A DNA stretch of 64,000 nt from Pseudoalteromonas sp049257235. GTDB taxonomy: Bacteria; Pseudomonadota; Gammaproteobacteria; Enterobacterales; Alteromonadaceae. Below the pieces are notes generated by a model that saw nothing but the letters and a program-made list of their open reading frames with translations, was not told the origin of the DNA and did no database searches. Made by a program: the position numbers and the translations under genes. The stretch is from assembly GCF_049257235.1 (NCBI RefSeq), contig NZ_JBMMUF010000010.1:1-64000 (forward strand), in the 5' to 3' direction. Each line of letters starts with the position of its first letter. The stretch's first letter is position 1. Of this stretch, positions 1 through 8,150 are shown piece by piece.

Positions 1-52
1 AGAGTCAGTAGCAACCTATAATAAGAGGAGGCCACACATGGCCCTAAAATAC

Positions 53-83
53 AAAACGCCCGATGAAGTACATCAGGCGTTTT
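53..83. terminator. Intrinsic terminator, probably bidirectional
   Basis: The arms AAAACGCC and GGCGTTTT are perfectly complementary and enclose an inner GATG/CATC stem, with A and T tracts outside. It lies just past the 3' end of the minus-strand gene at 114-431, and may also end a plus-strand gene left of the window. Confidence 0.8.
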
Positions 84-113
84 AATCAAAATAAGTGTCA
101 ACTTATTTCAGGA

Positions 114-431
114 CTAGTCATATCTATTTCTTTGAATCGAGTTGATGCTTGTAGCTTTATCGCCTTTGAAAGTGACCGTTACGAGATATTCACCACCAAT
201 TGAACCATCTAAACGGTATGACCACGACTCAACCTTCTTGCCCTTGAGCCCTTCTCCTTGGTCAACACCGACAGTTTCTACATCCATAATCAATGGTTGT
301 CCCAACTTATCAAGGACTTCAATTTTTGTCATACCTGTATGAACCAAATCACCATCTAACAAACGAAAACTTTGCCCAGCGTTTACTACGGAAGAGCTCA
401 GAAGCCCCGCCAACAAAATCACTTTTTTCAT
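114..431 (-). CDS. Small exported protein, SmpA/DUF2845-like
   Basis: This 105-residue protein has a short signal peptide (MKKVILLAGLLSSSVVNAG, cleavage probably after NAG), so it should be periplasmic. The mature part contains the pattern TGMTKIEVLDKLGQP, typical of small SmpA/BamE-like or DUF2845 domains (G-x-s/t-x-x-e-V-x-x-x-L-G-x-P), followed by beta-rich sequence (WSYRLDG, GEYLVTVTF). There is no lipobox cysteine. The ATG is preceded by AAGGATAGGGT, a usable ribosome site. A hairpin separates it from etfA upstream, so it is probably transcribed on its own. The function is unknown and the family call is a motif-level judgement. Confidence 0.7.
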   Translation of the reverse strand: MKKVILLAGLLSSSVVNAGQSFRLLDGDLVHTGMTKIEVLDKLGQPLIMDVETVGVDQGEGLKGKKVESWSYRLDGSIGGEYLVTVTFKGDKATSINSIQRNRYD

Positions 432-454
432 ACCCTATCCTTGCTGTGATTTCA

Positions 455-492
455 TAAAAAAAGCTTGCGTCAAAATGAATTAACGCAAGCTT
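455..492. terminator. Terminator of the etfBA operon
   Basis: AAGCTTGCGT and ACGCAAGCTT form a perfect 10-bp stem with a 12-nt loop. Read on the minus strand the stem is followed by a run of seven T, just past the etfA stop codon. Confidence 0.88.
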
Positions 493-517
493 AATGTTTG
501 TTTGAGTTACCGAGGTT

Positions 518-1444
518 TTACAGAGCAGCTTCGAGCTCAGGCAACACTTCAAATAAATCAGCTACCAAGCCGTAATCAGCGACTTGGAAGATAGGTGCAT
601 CAGGGTCTTTGTTGATAGCAACGATGACTTTAGAATCTTTCATACCAGCTAAGTGTTGAATTGCACCGCTGATACCAACAGCGATGTACAAATTTGGCGC
701 GACGATTTTACCTGTTTGACCTACCTGCATGTCGTTTGGTACAAAGCCCGCATCAACAGCTGCACGTGATGCACCAATGGCAGCACCTAGCTTATCTGCA
801 ATACCTTCAAGCAGTTTAAAGTTTTCGCCGTTTTGCATACCACGACCACCAGAAATAATCACATCTGCAGCGGTTAGCTCTGGACGCTCTGATTCTGTTT
901 GCTCATTGGCTACAAATGAGCTGATCTGTGAAGCAACAACATGGTCAACCGTCTCGATAGGTGCACTGTTGCCCTGCTGTGCAACATCAAACGCACTTGA
1001 GCGAACAGTCACAACGTGCACTGATTCAAGTGATTTTACAGTCGCGATTGCGTTACCTGCGTAGATAGGACGTTTGAATGTATCCGCGTCTACTACATCG
1101 ATAATGTCGGAGATTTGTGCTTTATCCAACAGCGCTGCCACACGTGGCATCATATTTTTACCCGTGGTCGTCGCACTGGCGAAAATGTGAGTGTAACCTT
1201 CGCTCATTGCCACAACTAAATCAGCACAATTTTCAGCAAGCTGGTGAGCGTATACCGCATTGTCGGCAACAAGCACGCGGCTAACGCCATCAATGCTGCT
1301 TGCAGCATTAGCGGCATCACTAAGGTTTTCACCCATGATTAAAACATCAATATCACCGCCAACTTTTGTTGCAGCGGTAATCGTTTTAGCTGTTTCTGGC
1401 TTTAATTGACCGTATTCGTGCTCAGCAATAACTAATGTTTTCAT
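518..1444 (-). CDS. etfA: Electron transfer flavoprotein alpha subunit
   Basis: This is the FAD-binding alpha subunit of ETF, which carries electrons from acyl-CoA dehydrogenases and related flavoenzymes to the ETF:quinone oxidoreductase. Its 308 residues match the usual length. The N-terminal half is the ETF alpha/beta fold (MKTLVIAEHEYGQLKPETAKTI). The C-terminal FAD domain shows ISGGRGMQNGENF, then GASRAAVDAGFVPNDMQVGQTG, then VGISGAIQHLAGM and INKDPDAPIFQVADYG, all hallmarks of the family. The start overlaps the etfB stop in an ATGA arrangement, so the two are translationally coupled. The gene for its electron acceptor, etfD, lies divergently across a shared regulatory region. Confidence 0.97.
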   Translation of the reverse strand: MKTLVIAEHEYGQLKPETAKTITAATKVGGDIDVLIMGENLSDAANAASSIDGVSRVLVADNAVYAHQLAENCADLVVAMSEGYTHIFASATTTGKNMMPRVAALLDKAQISDIIDVVDADTFKRPIYAGNAIATVKSLESVHVVTVRSSAFDVAQQGNSAPIETVDHVVASQISSFVANEQTESERPELTAADVIISGGRGMQNGENFKLLEGIADKLGAAIGASRAAVDAGFVPNDMQVGQTGKIVAPNLYIAVGISGAIQHLAGMKDSKVIVAINKDPDAPIFQVADYGLVADLFEVLPELEAAL

Positions 1445-2193
1445 GACACCACCTTCGCTTCAGTTTTTAGCTTGTTAACAAGCGTTGCTACATCTTCAAC
1501 AATCTCACCTGCTTGACGTTGGCTTGGCTCTTCAACTGTTACCAATTGAACGCGCGCTGCCAGGTCAACACCCATATCAGCCGCTGCTTTCACATCTAGA
1601 GGCTTACGCTTCGCTTTCATGATGTTTGGCAATGACGCATAGCGCGGCTCGTTAAGGCGCAAGTCTGTTGTCACGATTGCAGGAAGATTTAGAGCGACCG
1701 TTTGTAAACCACCATCTACTTCACGAGTGACATTTACTTTGCCATCGTTTAGCTCAACTTTTGATGCGAATGTACCTTGTGGCCAACCACGCAATGCGCC
1801 TAGCATTTGCCCTGTTTGGTTGTTGTCTGAATCGATACTTTGTTTACCTAGGATCACTAAGTCAGGTTGTTGCTCATCGATGAGCTTGTCTAGAAGCTTA
1901 GCAACATGAAGAGAATCAAGCTTTTCGTCTGTTTCAATATGGATAGCACTATCAGCGCCCAGCGCTAATGCAGTGCGAAGTTGCTCTTGTGACGATTTAT
2001 CACCAATAGTTACCGCAACTACTTCAGTTGCTTTACCCGCTTCTTTAAGACGAATCGCTTCTTCAATGGCGATTTCACAAAATGGATTCATCGCCATTTT
2101 AACATTTGCGAGATCAACATCTGTTTTATCTGCCTTTACGCGCACCTTTACGTTGTAATCGATAACGCGCTTAATGGGCACTAATACTTTCAT
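1441..2193 (-). CDS. etfB: Electron transfer flavoprotein beta subunit
   Basis: This is the AMP-binding beta subunit of ETF, partner of EtfA. The start chosen is the ATG giving MKVLVPIKRVIDYNVKVRVK, which is the conserved beta-subunit N terminus and has AGGAG 7 nt upstream. A start 12 codons further out would add an unconserved extension. The protein is 250 residues, close to the family norm. Conserved segments include NPFCEIAIEEAIRLKE, ALALGADSAIHI and the signature VTREVDGGLQTVALNLPAIVTTDLRLNEPRYASLPNIMKAK, where the last part is the recognition loop for acyl-CoA dehydrogenases. It is first in the etfBA operon, downstream of two LiuR-like palindromes. Confidence 0.97.
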   Translation of the reverse strand: MKVLVPIKRVIDYNVKVRVKADKTDVDLANVKMAMNPFCEIAIEEAIRLKEAGKATEVVAVTIGDKSSQEQLRTALALGADSAIHIETDEKLDSLHVAKLLDKLIDEQQPDLVILGKQSIDSDNNQTGQMLGALRGWPQGTFASKVELNDGKVNVTREVDGGLQTVALNLPAIVTTDLRLNEPRYASLPNIMKAKRKPLDVKAAADMGVDLAARVQLVTVEEPSQRQAGEIVEDVATLVNKLKTEAKVVS

Positions 2194-2271
2194 ATTTGCT
2201 CCTACTAGAGTCTCAGGAAATCGTGGCAAATTGGCCTAAGCCTGCGTAATCACTCTGCTACGGCCACAACC

Positions 2272-2287
2272 TGACGTAAACGTAAAC
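2272..2287. promoter_or_regulatory. LiuR-like operator 1 in the etfB/etfD intergenic region
   Basis: TGACGTAAACGTAAAC contains the core ACGTAAACGT of the MerR-family LiuR operator known from comparative genomics of proteobacterial branched-chain amino-acid catabolism. It is imperfect on the right arm. It lies closer to etfB than site 2. Confidence 0.5.
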
Positions 2288-2319
2288 TTAATTATTTTGA
2301 TGAAATCAGCGTACTTCCT

Positions 2320-2337
2320 GTTGACGTAAACGTCAAC
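2320..2337. promoter_or_regulatory. LiuR-like operator 2 in the etfB/etfD intergenic region
   Basis: GTTGACGTAAACGTCAAC is an 18-bp palindrome with only the central pair unmatched. It is about 90 bp upstream of etfD and about 130 bp upstream of etfB. A near-identical palindrome stands upstream of the bkd operon at 19396-19411, which supports a common regulator such as LiuR. The regulator itself is not in the window. Confidence 0.65.
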
Positions 2338-2424
2338 CTAAAATAACCTTGTCACACTATCTTTTGTGTAACGATTAATTTGCATTTCGTAACACTTTAC
2401 CGTCATCAATAGCAGGGGATTATT

Positions 2425-4071
2425 ATGGTAGAACGTGAGACCATGGAATTTGACGTGGTGATCGTAGGTGCAGGACCTAGCGGTCTTGCCAGCGCCATTA
2501 AACTTGCGCAGCTTGCACAAGAAGAACAAAAAGAACTAATGATATGTGTGGTAGAAAAAGGCTCAGAAGTGGGCGCACATATCTTGTCAGGTGCTGTATT
2601 TGAGACCAAAGCACTCGATGAACTACTACCGAACTGGAAGGAATTAGGTGCTCCAGTAACAACAGCGGTAACAGAAGACCAAATATTATGGTTCGGTGAT
2701 GAAAAAAGCGCCAAGACCATTCCACACGTAATGGCGCCTAAAACCTTTAGAAACGATGGTAACTATATTGTTTCTATGGGAAATGTATGTCGCTTTCTAG
2801 CAGAACAAGCTGAACAGCTTGGTGTGGAAATTTTCCCAGGCTTTAGCGCTCATTCTGTGATTATCGAAGATGATGTGGTTAAAGGCGTAGTAACAGGTGA
2901 TATGGGCCTCGATAAAGATGGCAACGAAAAACCTGGTTATATGCCCGGCATGGAATTGCGAGCCAAGTACACAGTATTTGCTGAAGGCTGTCGCGGACAC
3001 TTGGGTAAACAGTTGATCAACCAGTTTGCACTAGACAAAGACAGCTCTGTACAACATTACGGGATTGGCTTTAAAGAAATTTGGGAAGTCGAGGGAAACA
3101 AACATCAACAAGGCAAAGTCGTTCATGGTACCGGTTGGCCTCTAAGTGGTGACACTACAGGTGGTGCATTTATGTATCACAGTGAAAATAACCAAGTCGT
3201 TGTCGGACTCATTGTCGATTTGAACTACTCTAACCCGCATTTAAGTCCGTTTGATGAATTCCAGCGCATGAAACATCACCCAGTGTTTGCAGATGTTCTC
3301 AATGGCGGCAAACGCTTAGCCTATGGCGCACGCGCTATTGCAAAAGGTGGCCTGCACTCTTTACCTAAGATGCACTTCCCTGGGGGCCTGTTGGTTGGCT
3401 GTGATGCTGGAACGTTAAACTTTGCCAAGATTAAAGGTAACCACACTGCCATGAAATCTGGCATGTTAGCCGCCGAGAGTATTTTTGAAGCACTTAAAGA
3501 CAGTCAAGCAAACACTGATTTAGTCGAGTTTGCAACGCGCTTTAAAGCTTCTTGGGTATACGACGAGTTACATAGCTCACGTAATTTCGGCCCAGCAATG
3601 CACAAGTTAGGTAAGTTCCTAGGTGGGGCTTATAACACCTTAGATCAGAATATTTTCGGTGGTAAACTGCCGTTCACTTTTGAAGATAACACGCCAGATT
3701 ACGCTACCTTGTTACCAGCTGATCAAGCGGCAAAAATTGACTACCCTAAGCCAGATGGAACGCTGAGCTTTGACAAGCTTTCATCGGTATTTTTATCAAA
3801 CACTAACCACGAAGAATCGCAACCTTGTCATTTACAGTTAAAAGACTCGTCTATTCCGATCGCGGTTAATTTAGCGCGCTTCGATGAACCTGCTCAACGT
3901 TACTGTCCAGCGGGTGTCTATGAGGTTGATAACACTGAAGGTGAGCCGAAGTTTGTCATCAACGCGCAGAACTGCGTGCACTGTAAGACCTGTGATATCA
4001 AAGACCCCAGCCAGAATATCACGTGGGTTACACCTGAAGGTGCTGGTGGACCAAATTATCCAAACATGTAA
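2425..4071 (+). CDS. etfD: Electron transfer flavoprotein-ubiquinone oxidoreductase
   Basis: This inner-membrane-associated enzyme oxidises reduced ETF and passes electrons to ubiquinone. Its 548 residues match bacterial ETF-QO. The FAD dinucleotide motif GAGPSGLASA starts at residue 15, followed by the acidic end of the fold (VVEKGSEVGAHILSGAVFE). The middle holds the family sequence HYGIGFKEIWEV and the FAD segment GGLLVGCDAGTLNFAKIKGNHTAMKSG. The C terminus carries the single 4Fe-4S cluster, with cysteines at 494, 517, 520 and 523 (CPAGVYE and CVHCKTCDIKDP). The start has AGGGGA 7 nt upstream. A second in-frame ATG six codons later is possible but less well placed. The divergent arrangement with etfBA suggests joint control by LiuR-like sites. 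Confidence 0.97.
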   Translation: MVERETMEFDVVIVGAGPSGLASAIKLAQLAQEEQKELMICVVEKGSEVGAHILSGAVFETKALDELLPNWKELGAPVTTAVTEDQILWFGDEKSAKTIPHVMAPKTFRNDGNYIVSMGNVCRFLAEQAEQLGVEIFPGFSAHSVIIEDDVVKGVVTGDMGLDKDGNEKPGYMPGMELRAKYTVFAEGCRGHLGKQLINQFALDKDSSVQHYGIGFKEIWEVEGNKHQQGKVVHGTGWPLSGDTTGGAFMYHSENNQVVVGLIVDLNYSNPHLSPFDEFQRMKHHPVFADVLNGGKRLAYGARAIAKGGLHSLPKMHFPGGLLVGCDAGTLNFAKIKGNHTAMKSGMLAAESIFEALKDSQANTDLVEFATRFKASWVYDELHSSRNFGPAMHKLGKFLGGAYNTLDQNIFGGKLPFTFEDNTPDYATLLPADQAAKIDYPKPDGTLSFDKLSSVFLSNTNHEESQPCHLQLKDSSIPIAVNLARFDEPAQRYCPAGVYEVDNTEGEPKFVINAQNCVHCKTCDIKDPSQNITWVTPEGAGGPNYPNM

Positions 4072-4102
4072 TGTGCTAACAAGCACATCCTAAATTGCAA
4101 CT

Positions 4103-4122
4103 GGGGCGTAAGCCCCTTTTTT
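4103..4122 (+). terminator. Terminator after etfD
   Basis: GGGGC and GCCCC form a tight stem with a TAA-like small loop, followed directly by a run of six T. It is 31 bp past the etfD stop. Confidence 0.85.
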
Positions 4123-4186
4123 GTGCGTAAATTCAGCTGTTTACTATACTCATGTTAGGAATCAATAATGTAAGCAGGAAACGCAT

Positions 4187-4663
4187 ATGCCACAAGAAAC
4201 GGTCACTTTTAGATTTTTAGCCGAACCAACAGATGTCAATTTTGGCGGTAAGGTGCACGGCGGTGTGGTAATGAAATGGATAGACCAAGCAGGCTACGCC
4301 TGTGCTGCTGGTTGGAGTGGTCACTATTGTGTCACTGTCTCAGTAGCTGGGGTCAAGTTTCGCCGTCCGGTATTAGTTGGGCAACTCGTTGAAGTACAGG
4401 CATCCATTGCGCATACAGGACGCACCAGTATGCAGATTTTTATTCAAGTGCGCTGTGGTGACCCAAAAACCCAGCATATGGTCGAAACAAATCACTGTGT
4501 GATCAGCTTTGTGGCCATGGACCAAGCGGGCTACCCAATCGACGTCCCGCCGTTTAAAGCAAAAACAGATGAACAAAAGCGGCTAGAAAAATATGCGATA
4601 AGAATGAAGGAAATCGCCATCGAAACAGAAAACTTGCTGCAAGAAACCGCAGACAAAACCTAA
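4187..4663 (+). CDS. Acyl-CoA thioesterase, hotdog fold
   Basis: This 158-residue protein is predicted to hydrolyse acyl-CoA thioesters in the cytoplasm. It has the single hotdog domain of the YciA/BFIT-like cytosolic acyl-CoA hydrolases: an N-terminal strand (ETVTFRFLAEPTDVNFGGKVHGGVVMKWIDQAGYACA) with the conserved N-x-x-G-x-x-x-G-G segment and catalytic Asp, followed by VSVAGVKFRRPVLVGQLVEV. The C-terminal tail is charged and helical. It follows the etfD terminator and has its own leader (SD-like AGGAA upstream). Its place beside ETF genes fits fatty or branched acyl-CoA turnover, but the substrate is not readable from sequence. Confidence 0.85.
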   Translation: MPQETVTFRFLAEPTDVNFGGKVHGGVVMKWIDQAGYACAAGWSGHYCVTVSVAGVKFRRPVLVGQLVEVQASIAHTGRTSMQIFIQVRCGDPKTQHMVETNHCVISFVAMDQAGYPIDVPPFKAKTDEQKRLEKYAIRMKEIAIETENLLQETADKT

Positions 4664-4760
4664 GCTCCACTTGTGGCTCCCGTCAATAAAGGCGCTTGTA
4701 TTTGCCCATAAGCGCCGATACACTTTCGCGCAATTGCAACGTACATCGGCATACAGCACC

Positions 4761-5468
4761 TTGAATAATCCTATTGAAATAACACCCATTGGTCATATCC
4801 GCTCACCTTATAAGCAAAAGTTCGCTATACCGCGTCAACCTCGATTGGTAGATAGTGCTAAAGCGCAATTAATCCTCGATGAGCCGTTCAACAACGAGGA
4901 GTTTGTACGCGGCATTGAAGAATTTTCTCATATTTGGGTTTTGTTTAGGTTTCATGAAACCGCCGATAAAGGATATTCAGCGCTGGTGCGCCCACCTCGA
5001 TTAGGCGGTAATGCTCGCAAAGGGGTTTTCGCCACAAGAGCAACATTTAGACCTAATGCCATTGGTATGAGTGCGGTCGAACTGTTAAAAGTCGAATGTA
5101 AAGGCGCCAAGGTGGTATTGCACTTGGGCGGTGTGGACTTGTTAGATGGCACACCAGTTATCGACATTAAGCCGTATTTGCCTTATTCCGATGCCATGCT
5201 TGATGCCAGTGCTGGCTTTGCTGATACACGCCCACACACGCAAATGACCGTAGATTTTTCTGAGCAGGCGCTGCAGTTTATTGCTGCCACAGATGCACAG
5301 TTAGAGCTTAAAAAGTTTATCACTCAGGTATTACAGCAAGACCCCCGCCCAGCCTATAAAAAGAACAAAGCTGGAATGCAGTCGTATGGCATGACCCTGT
5401 ACAACTATAATATTCGTTGGCATGTAGACGGCCAGCATAACCATGTTGAGCAAATTACTGCGCTTTAG
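4761..5468 (+). CDS. trmO: tRNA (N6-threonylcarbamoyladenosine(37)-N6)-methyltransferase TrmO
   Basis: TrmO (formerly TsaA/YaeB) uses S-adenosylmethionine to methylate t6A37 in threonine tRNA. The protein opens IEITPIGHIRSPYKQKFAIPRQPRLV, the conserved N terminus, and continues with GIEEFSHIWVLFRFHE, VRPPRLGGNARKGVFATRATFRPNAIGMSAVEL and LDGTPVIDIKPYLPYSD, all strong family blocks. The frame stays open back to 4671 with no ATG near the domain. The TTG at 4761 gives 235 residues, the length of the E. coli protein, and places the IG-IRSPY motif at the same distance from the start. No convincing Shine-Dalgarno sequence precedes it, so the exact start is uncertain. Confidence 0.93.
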   Translation: MNNPIEITPIGHIRSPYKQKFAIPRQPRLVDSAKAQLILDEPFNNEEFVRGIEEFSHIWVLFRFHETADKGYSALVRPPRLGGNARKGVFATRATFRPNAIGMSAVELLKVECKGAKVVLHLGGVDLLDGTPVIDIKPYLPYSDAMLDASAGFADTRPHTQMTVDFSEQALQFIAATDAQLELKKFITQVLQQDPRPAYKKNKAGMQSYGMTLYNYNIRWHVDGQHNHVEQITAL

Positions 5469-5489
5469 CGCTTTGCCCTTGCCTTTTGC

Positions 5490-5506
5490 GCTGCTAAACT
5501 AGCAGC
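5490..5506. repeat. Perfect inverted repeat between trmO and proS
   Basis: GCTGCTA and TAGCAGC flank a 3-nt loop. No T tract follows directly, so it is a weak terminator at best. It could be a leader hairpin of proS or attenuate read-through from trmO. Confidence 0.4.
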
Positions 5507-5544
5507 CCATATTTATATTTAAACTAATAACAAACGGAACCTTC

Positions 5545-7272
5545 ATGCGTACCAGTCAGTATTTACTTGCGACCCTGAAAGAAACCCCTTCAGATGCCGA
5601 GGTAGTGAGCCACCAGCTTATGCTGCGTGCCGGTATGATCCGCAAATTGGCTTCAGGCCTATACACCTGGCTTCCAACCGGTGTAAAAGTACTTAAAAAA
5701 GTAGAAAATATTGTTCGCGAAGAGATGAACAAAGCCGGTGCGATTGAAATGTTGATGCCCATCATTCAGCCCGCGGAGCTTTGGCAAGAATCTGGTCGTT
5801 GGGAACAATACGGCCCTGAACTTCTGCGCATCGAAGACAGACACAAGCGTCCGTTTGCACTAGGCCCTACTCATGAGGAAGTAATCACAGATTGCATTCG
5901 TCGTGAGATCAGCAGTTACAAACAGCTACCGATCACGCTATACCAAATCCAAACCAAGGTGCGTGATGAGATCCGCCCTCGCTTTGGTATCATGCGCTCA
6001 CGTGAGTTCATGATGAAAGATGCGTATTCATTCCACTTAAACGATGAGTGCTTAGCGCAGACCTATGAAAAGTTGCATCAAGCGTATTGCAATATCTTCG
6101 ACCGACTCGGCCTAGACTACCGCCCTGTTTTAGCAGACACAGGGTCAATTGGTGGTAGTTTCTCGCACGAATTCCACGTACTTGCTGAATCAGGTGAAGA
6201 TGCTATTGCATTTAGCGACGGCAGTGACTACGCCGCGAACATTGAAAAAGCTGAAGCTTTAGCCCCCACTGAAGCGCGCCCTGCTCCGAGCAAAGAGCTA
6301 CAAAAATTCGATACACCGAACGCGAAGACCATTGCTGAGCTAAAAGAGCATTACGGTGTTAAAGCGCACCGCGGTGTTAAAACGCTATTTGTTTATGGCC
6401 AAGAGAATGAACAAGGTGAGCGTGGCCTTGTAGCACTCGTTGTGCGCGGAGATCATGAGCTAAATGAACTAAAAGCAGAAAAGCTTGAAGGCGTATTTTC
6501 ACCACTGGAAATGGCCAAAGAAGAAGACATCGTGGCCACTGTTGGTGCGCGTCCGGGCTCACTAGGTCCTGTTGGACTCAATGTACCAATTATCGTTGAT
6601 AGAAGCGCAGCGGTGATGGCTGACTTTGTAGCTGGAGCGAATACTGATGATGTTCACTACAGCGGTATTAACTGGGATCGCGACGTAACTAACTATCGTG
6701 TTGAAGATATCCGTAACGTTGTAGAAGGTGATCCTAGCCCATGTGGTAAAGGCACTCTAAGCATCAAGCGTGGTATCGAAGTTGGTCATATTTTCCAACT
6801 GGGTACCAAGTACTCACAAGCAATGAATGCGGGTGTACTCGGTGAAGATGGTAAAAACCAAACCATGACTATGGGCTGTTACGGTATCGGTGTATCACGC
6901 GTTGTTGCTGCCGCTATTGAGCAAAACAATGATAAATACGGCATTATCTGGCCTAAAAACATTGCCCCATTTGAGTTAGCGATTGTGCCTATGAACATGC
7001 ACAAGTCACATCGTATTCCTGACATCGCTGAGCGCTTTTATAGCGAGTTACAGCAAGCAGGCGTAGATGTGCTCTTTGATGACCGTAAAGAGCGCCCAGG
7101 TGTCATGTTTAACGATATGGAACTACTAGGTGTGCCGTTTACGCTGGTCATTGGTGAGCGTAACCTCGATAACAACCAAGTTGAACTTAAAAACCGCCGT
7201 ACTGGCGAGAAATTTATGCTTGATATTGACCAAGCAGTCAGCTTCATTGTCGAGCAACTCAGTGCAGCGTAA
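5545..7272 (+). CDS. proS: Prolyl-tRNA synthetase (bacterial type with editing domain)
   Basis: This class II aminoacyl-tRNA synthetase charges tRNA-Pro in the cytoplasm. Its 575 residues match the E. coli-type enzyme. Class II motif 1 is near residues 60-80 (NKAGAIEMLMPIIQPAELW), and the TxE-like loop and motif 2 follow (GPTHEEV, then RPRFGIMRSREFMMKDAYSFH). The inserted YbaK-like editing domain occupies roughly residues 225-400 (VKTLFVYGQ, LVVRGDHELNELK). Motif 3 is MGCYGIGVSRVVAAAIEQ. The C-terminal anticodon-binding domain contains DDRKERPGVMFNDMELLGVP. The gene is free-standing, with its own promoter region upstream and a terminator downstream. Confidence 0.98.
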   Translation: MRTSQYLLATLKETPSDAEVVSHQLMLRAGMIRKLASGLYTWLPTGVKVLKKVENIVREEMNKAGAIEMLMPIIQPAELWQESGRWEQYGPELLRIEDRHKRPFALGPTHEEVITDCIRREISSYKQLPITLYQIQTKVRDEIRPRFGIMRSREFMMKDAYSFHLNDECLAQTYEKLHQAYCNIFDRLGLDYRPVLADTGSIGGSFSHEFHVLAESGEDAIAFSDGSDYAANIEKAEALAPTEARPAPSKELQKFDTPNAKTIAELKEHYGVKAHRGVKTLFVYGQENEQGERGLVALVVRGDHELNELKAEKLEGVFSPLEMAKEEDIVATVGARPGSLGPVGLNVPIIVDRSAAVMADFVAGANTDDVHYSGINWDRDVTNYRVEDIRNVVEGDPSPCGKGTLSIKRGIEVGHIFQLGTKYSQAMNAGVLGEDGKNQTMTMGCYGIGVSRVVAAAIEQNNDKYGIIWPKNIAPFELAIVPMNMHKSHRIPDIAERFYSELQQAGVDVLFDDRKERPGVMFNDMELLGVPFTLVIGERNLDNNQVELKNRRTGEKFMLDIDQAVSFIVEQLSAA

Positions 7273-7294
7273 TTGCCGCTAACCGATAAAAGCA

Positions 7295-7323
7295 AAAAGC
7301 CAGTCAAAAACGACTGGCTTTTT
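7295..7323. terminator. Terminator after proS, probably bidirectional
   Basis: AAAAAGCCAGTC and GACTGGCTTTTT form a 12-bp stem with a short A-rich loop and T tracts on both strands. It can end proS and also transcripts from the lipoprotein gene on the opposite strand. Confidence 0.88.
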
Positions 7324-7423
7324 AGTATCTGTAAATCGTTGTATTGTAACAATTAAATTAAATAAATAACCTTCCTCGCGGGCTAGATAGCATGCTCACT
7401 TTGTCTAATACACTTGCTACTAG

Positions 7424-7654
7424 TTATTGATAATCACGATAGAATTCCCATGCTTCCACTTTGGAACCATTATCAAGTTTGCAAAAGTACATATCCTGCA
7501 TTTGTTCGTCGACTAACACCTGACCACCTTGATTCACACAAAATGCTAAGGCAGGGTTGGTCATATCAATATCCGATTTAAGTAACACACTTTCATCTTG
7601 CTCTTGGCATGCGCTTAACCCAAGTACACACACCAATATAATAATCATACGCAT
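7424..7654 (-). CDS. Small DUF333-type lipoprotein
   Basis: The 76-residue product has a lipoprotein signal peptide ending in the lipobox LSAC, so the mature protein is lipid-anchored. The rest matches the DUF333 pattern: NPALAFCVNQGGQVLV followed by a second cysteine and an acidic-aromatic end (YFCKLDNGSKVEAWEFYRDY). The ATG at 7654 was chosen because AGGAGG lies 5 nt upstream. A GTG two codons earlier overlaps that ribosome site. The role is unknown. Some DUF333 proteins are annotated as putative hemolysins, but nothing here supports that activity. Confidence 0.8.
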   Translation of the reverse strand: MRMIIILVCVLGLSACQEQDESVLLKSDIDMTNPALAFCVNQGGQVLVDEQMQDMYFCKLDNGSKVEAWEFYRDYQ

Positions 7655-7739
7655 ATGCACCTCCTACATATTATTTCGATTACCACTACAAACGGTGACC
7701 TGAGGTGTATGCTCGTCACTGCTGTATGCGAAAATGATG

Positions 7740-8150
7740 CTAATGAGCATTATGTTTCACCACCGATACATCGGGCTTATTATCAGTTATACGAATATAA
7801 ACCCGATATGGGTGCGTTGTCGATACAGGCGCATCAACATGAAACTCATGAGTCACAAATTGATGGCCGTACTTATAACTTAATTGTATGGGTTGACCAT
7901 GATAATCGTGGCTGGGAAAGAGCGTTCCGCACGCTGTGTTGGCCTCGATGTGTGTACAACTCACCTGTCCTCCCGACTCCACATCGCGCAGTTTAACATC
8001 TTCAACTGCTTGTTCTGTCACGTTTAATAACTCAACACCAACAAAATGATGTGCAGATCCTTGTGTACTTTTGCAAGCGCAAAGAAAATACAACATCGCC
8101 ATCATGCTTAGCGTCTTCGTCACTTCTATAAACCGCGTTGTTAATATCAC
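7740..8150 (-). CDS. Putative lipoprotein of unknown function
   Basis: The product is 136 residues. It starts with a hydrophobic segment after TKTLSMMAM ending in LYFLCAC, a plausible lipobox with the cysteine at the cleavage site. The mature part is beta-rich and has two further cysteines (VSCTHIEANTACGTLF), possibly a disulfide. I do not recognise the family. GTG at 8150 was chosen because GAAGGAG sits 5 nt upstream. The frame also stays open to a TTG further out. A 113-codon frame on the opposite strand overlaps most of it, but that frame has no signal peptide or ribosome site. It may be co-transcribed with the DUF333 lipoprotein, 86 bp downstream. Confidence 0.6.
   Translation of the reverse strand: MILTTRFIEVTKTLSMMAMLYFLCACKSTQGSAHHFVGVELLNVTEQAVEDVKLRDVESGGQVSCTHIEANTACGTLFPSHDYHGQPIQLSYKYGHQFVTHEFHVDAPVSTTHPYRVYIRITDNKPDVSVVKHNAH

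Noticed and set aside
7655..7996. 113-codon open frame on the plus strand opposite the lipoprotein gene
   Set aside because: No ribosome site or signal peptide, low-complexity composition, and the opposite strand has a lipoprotein signal and a good ribosome site.
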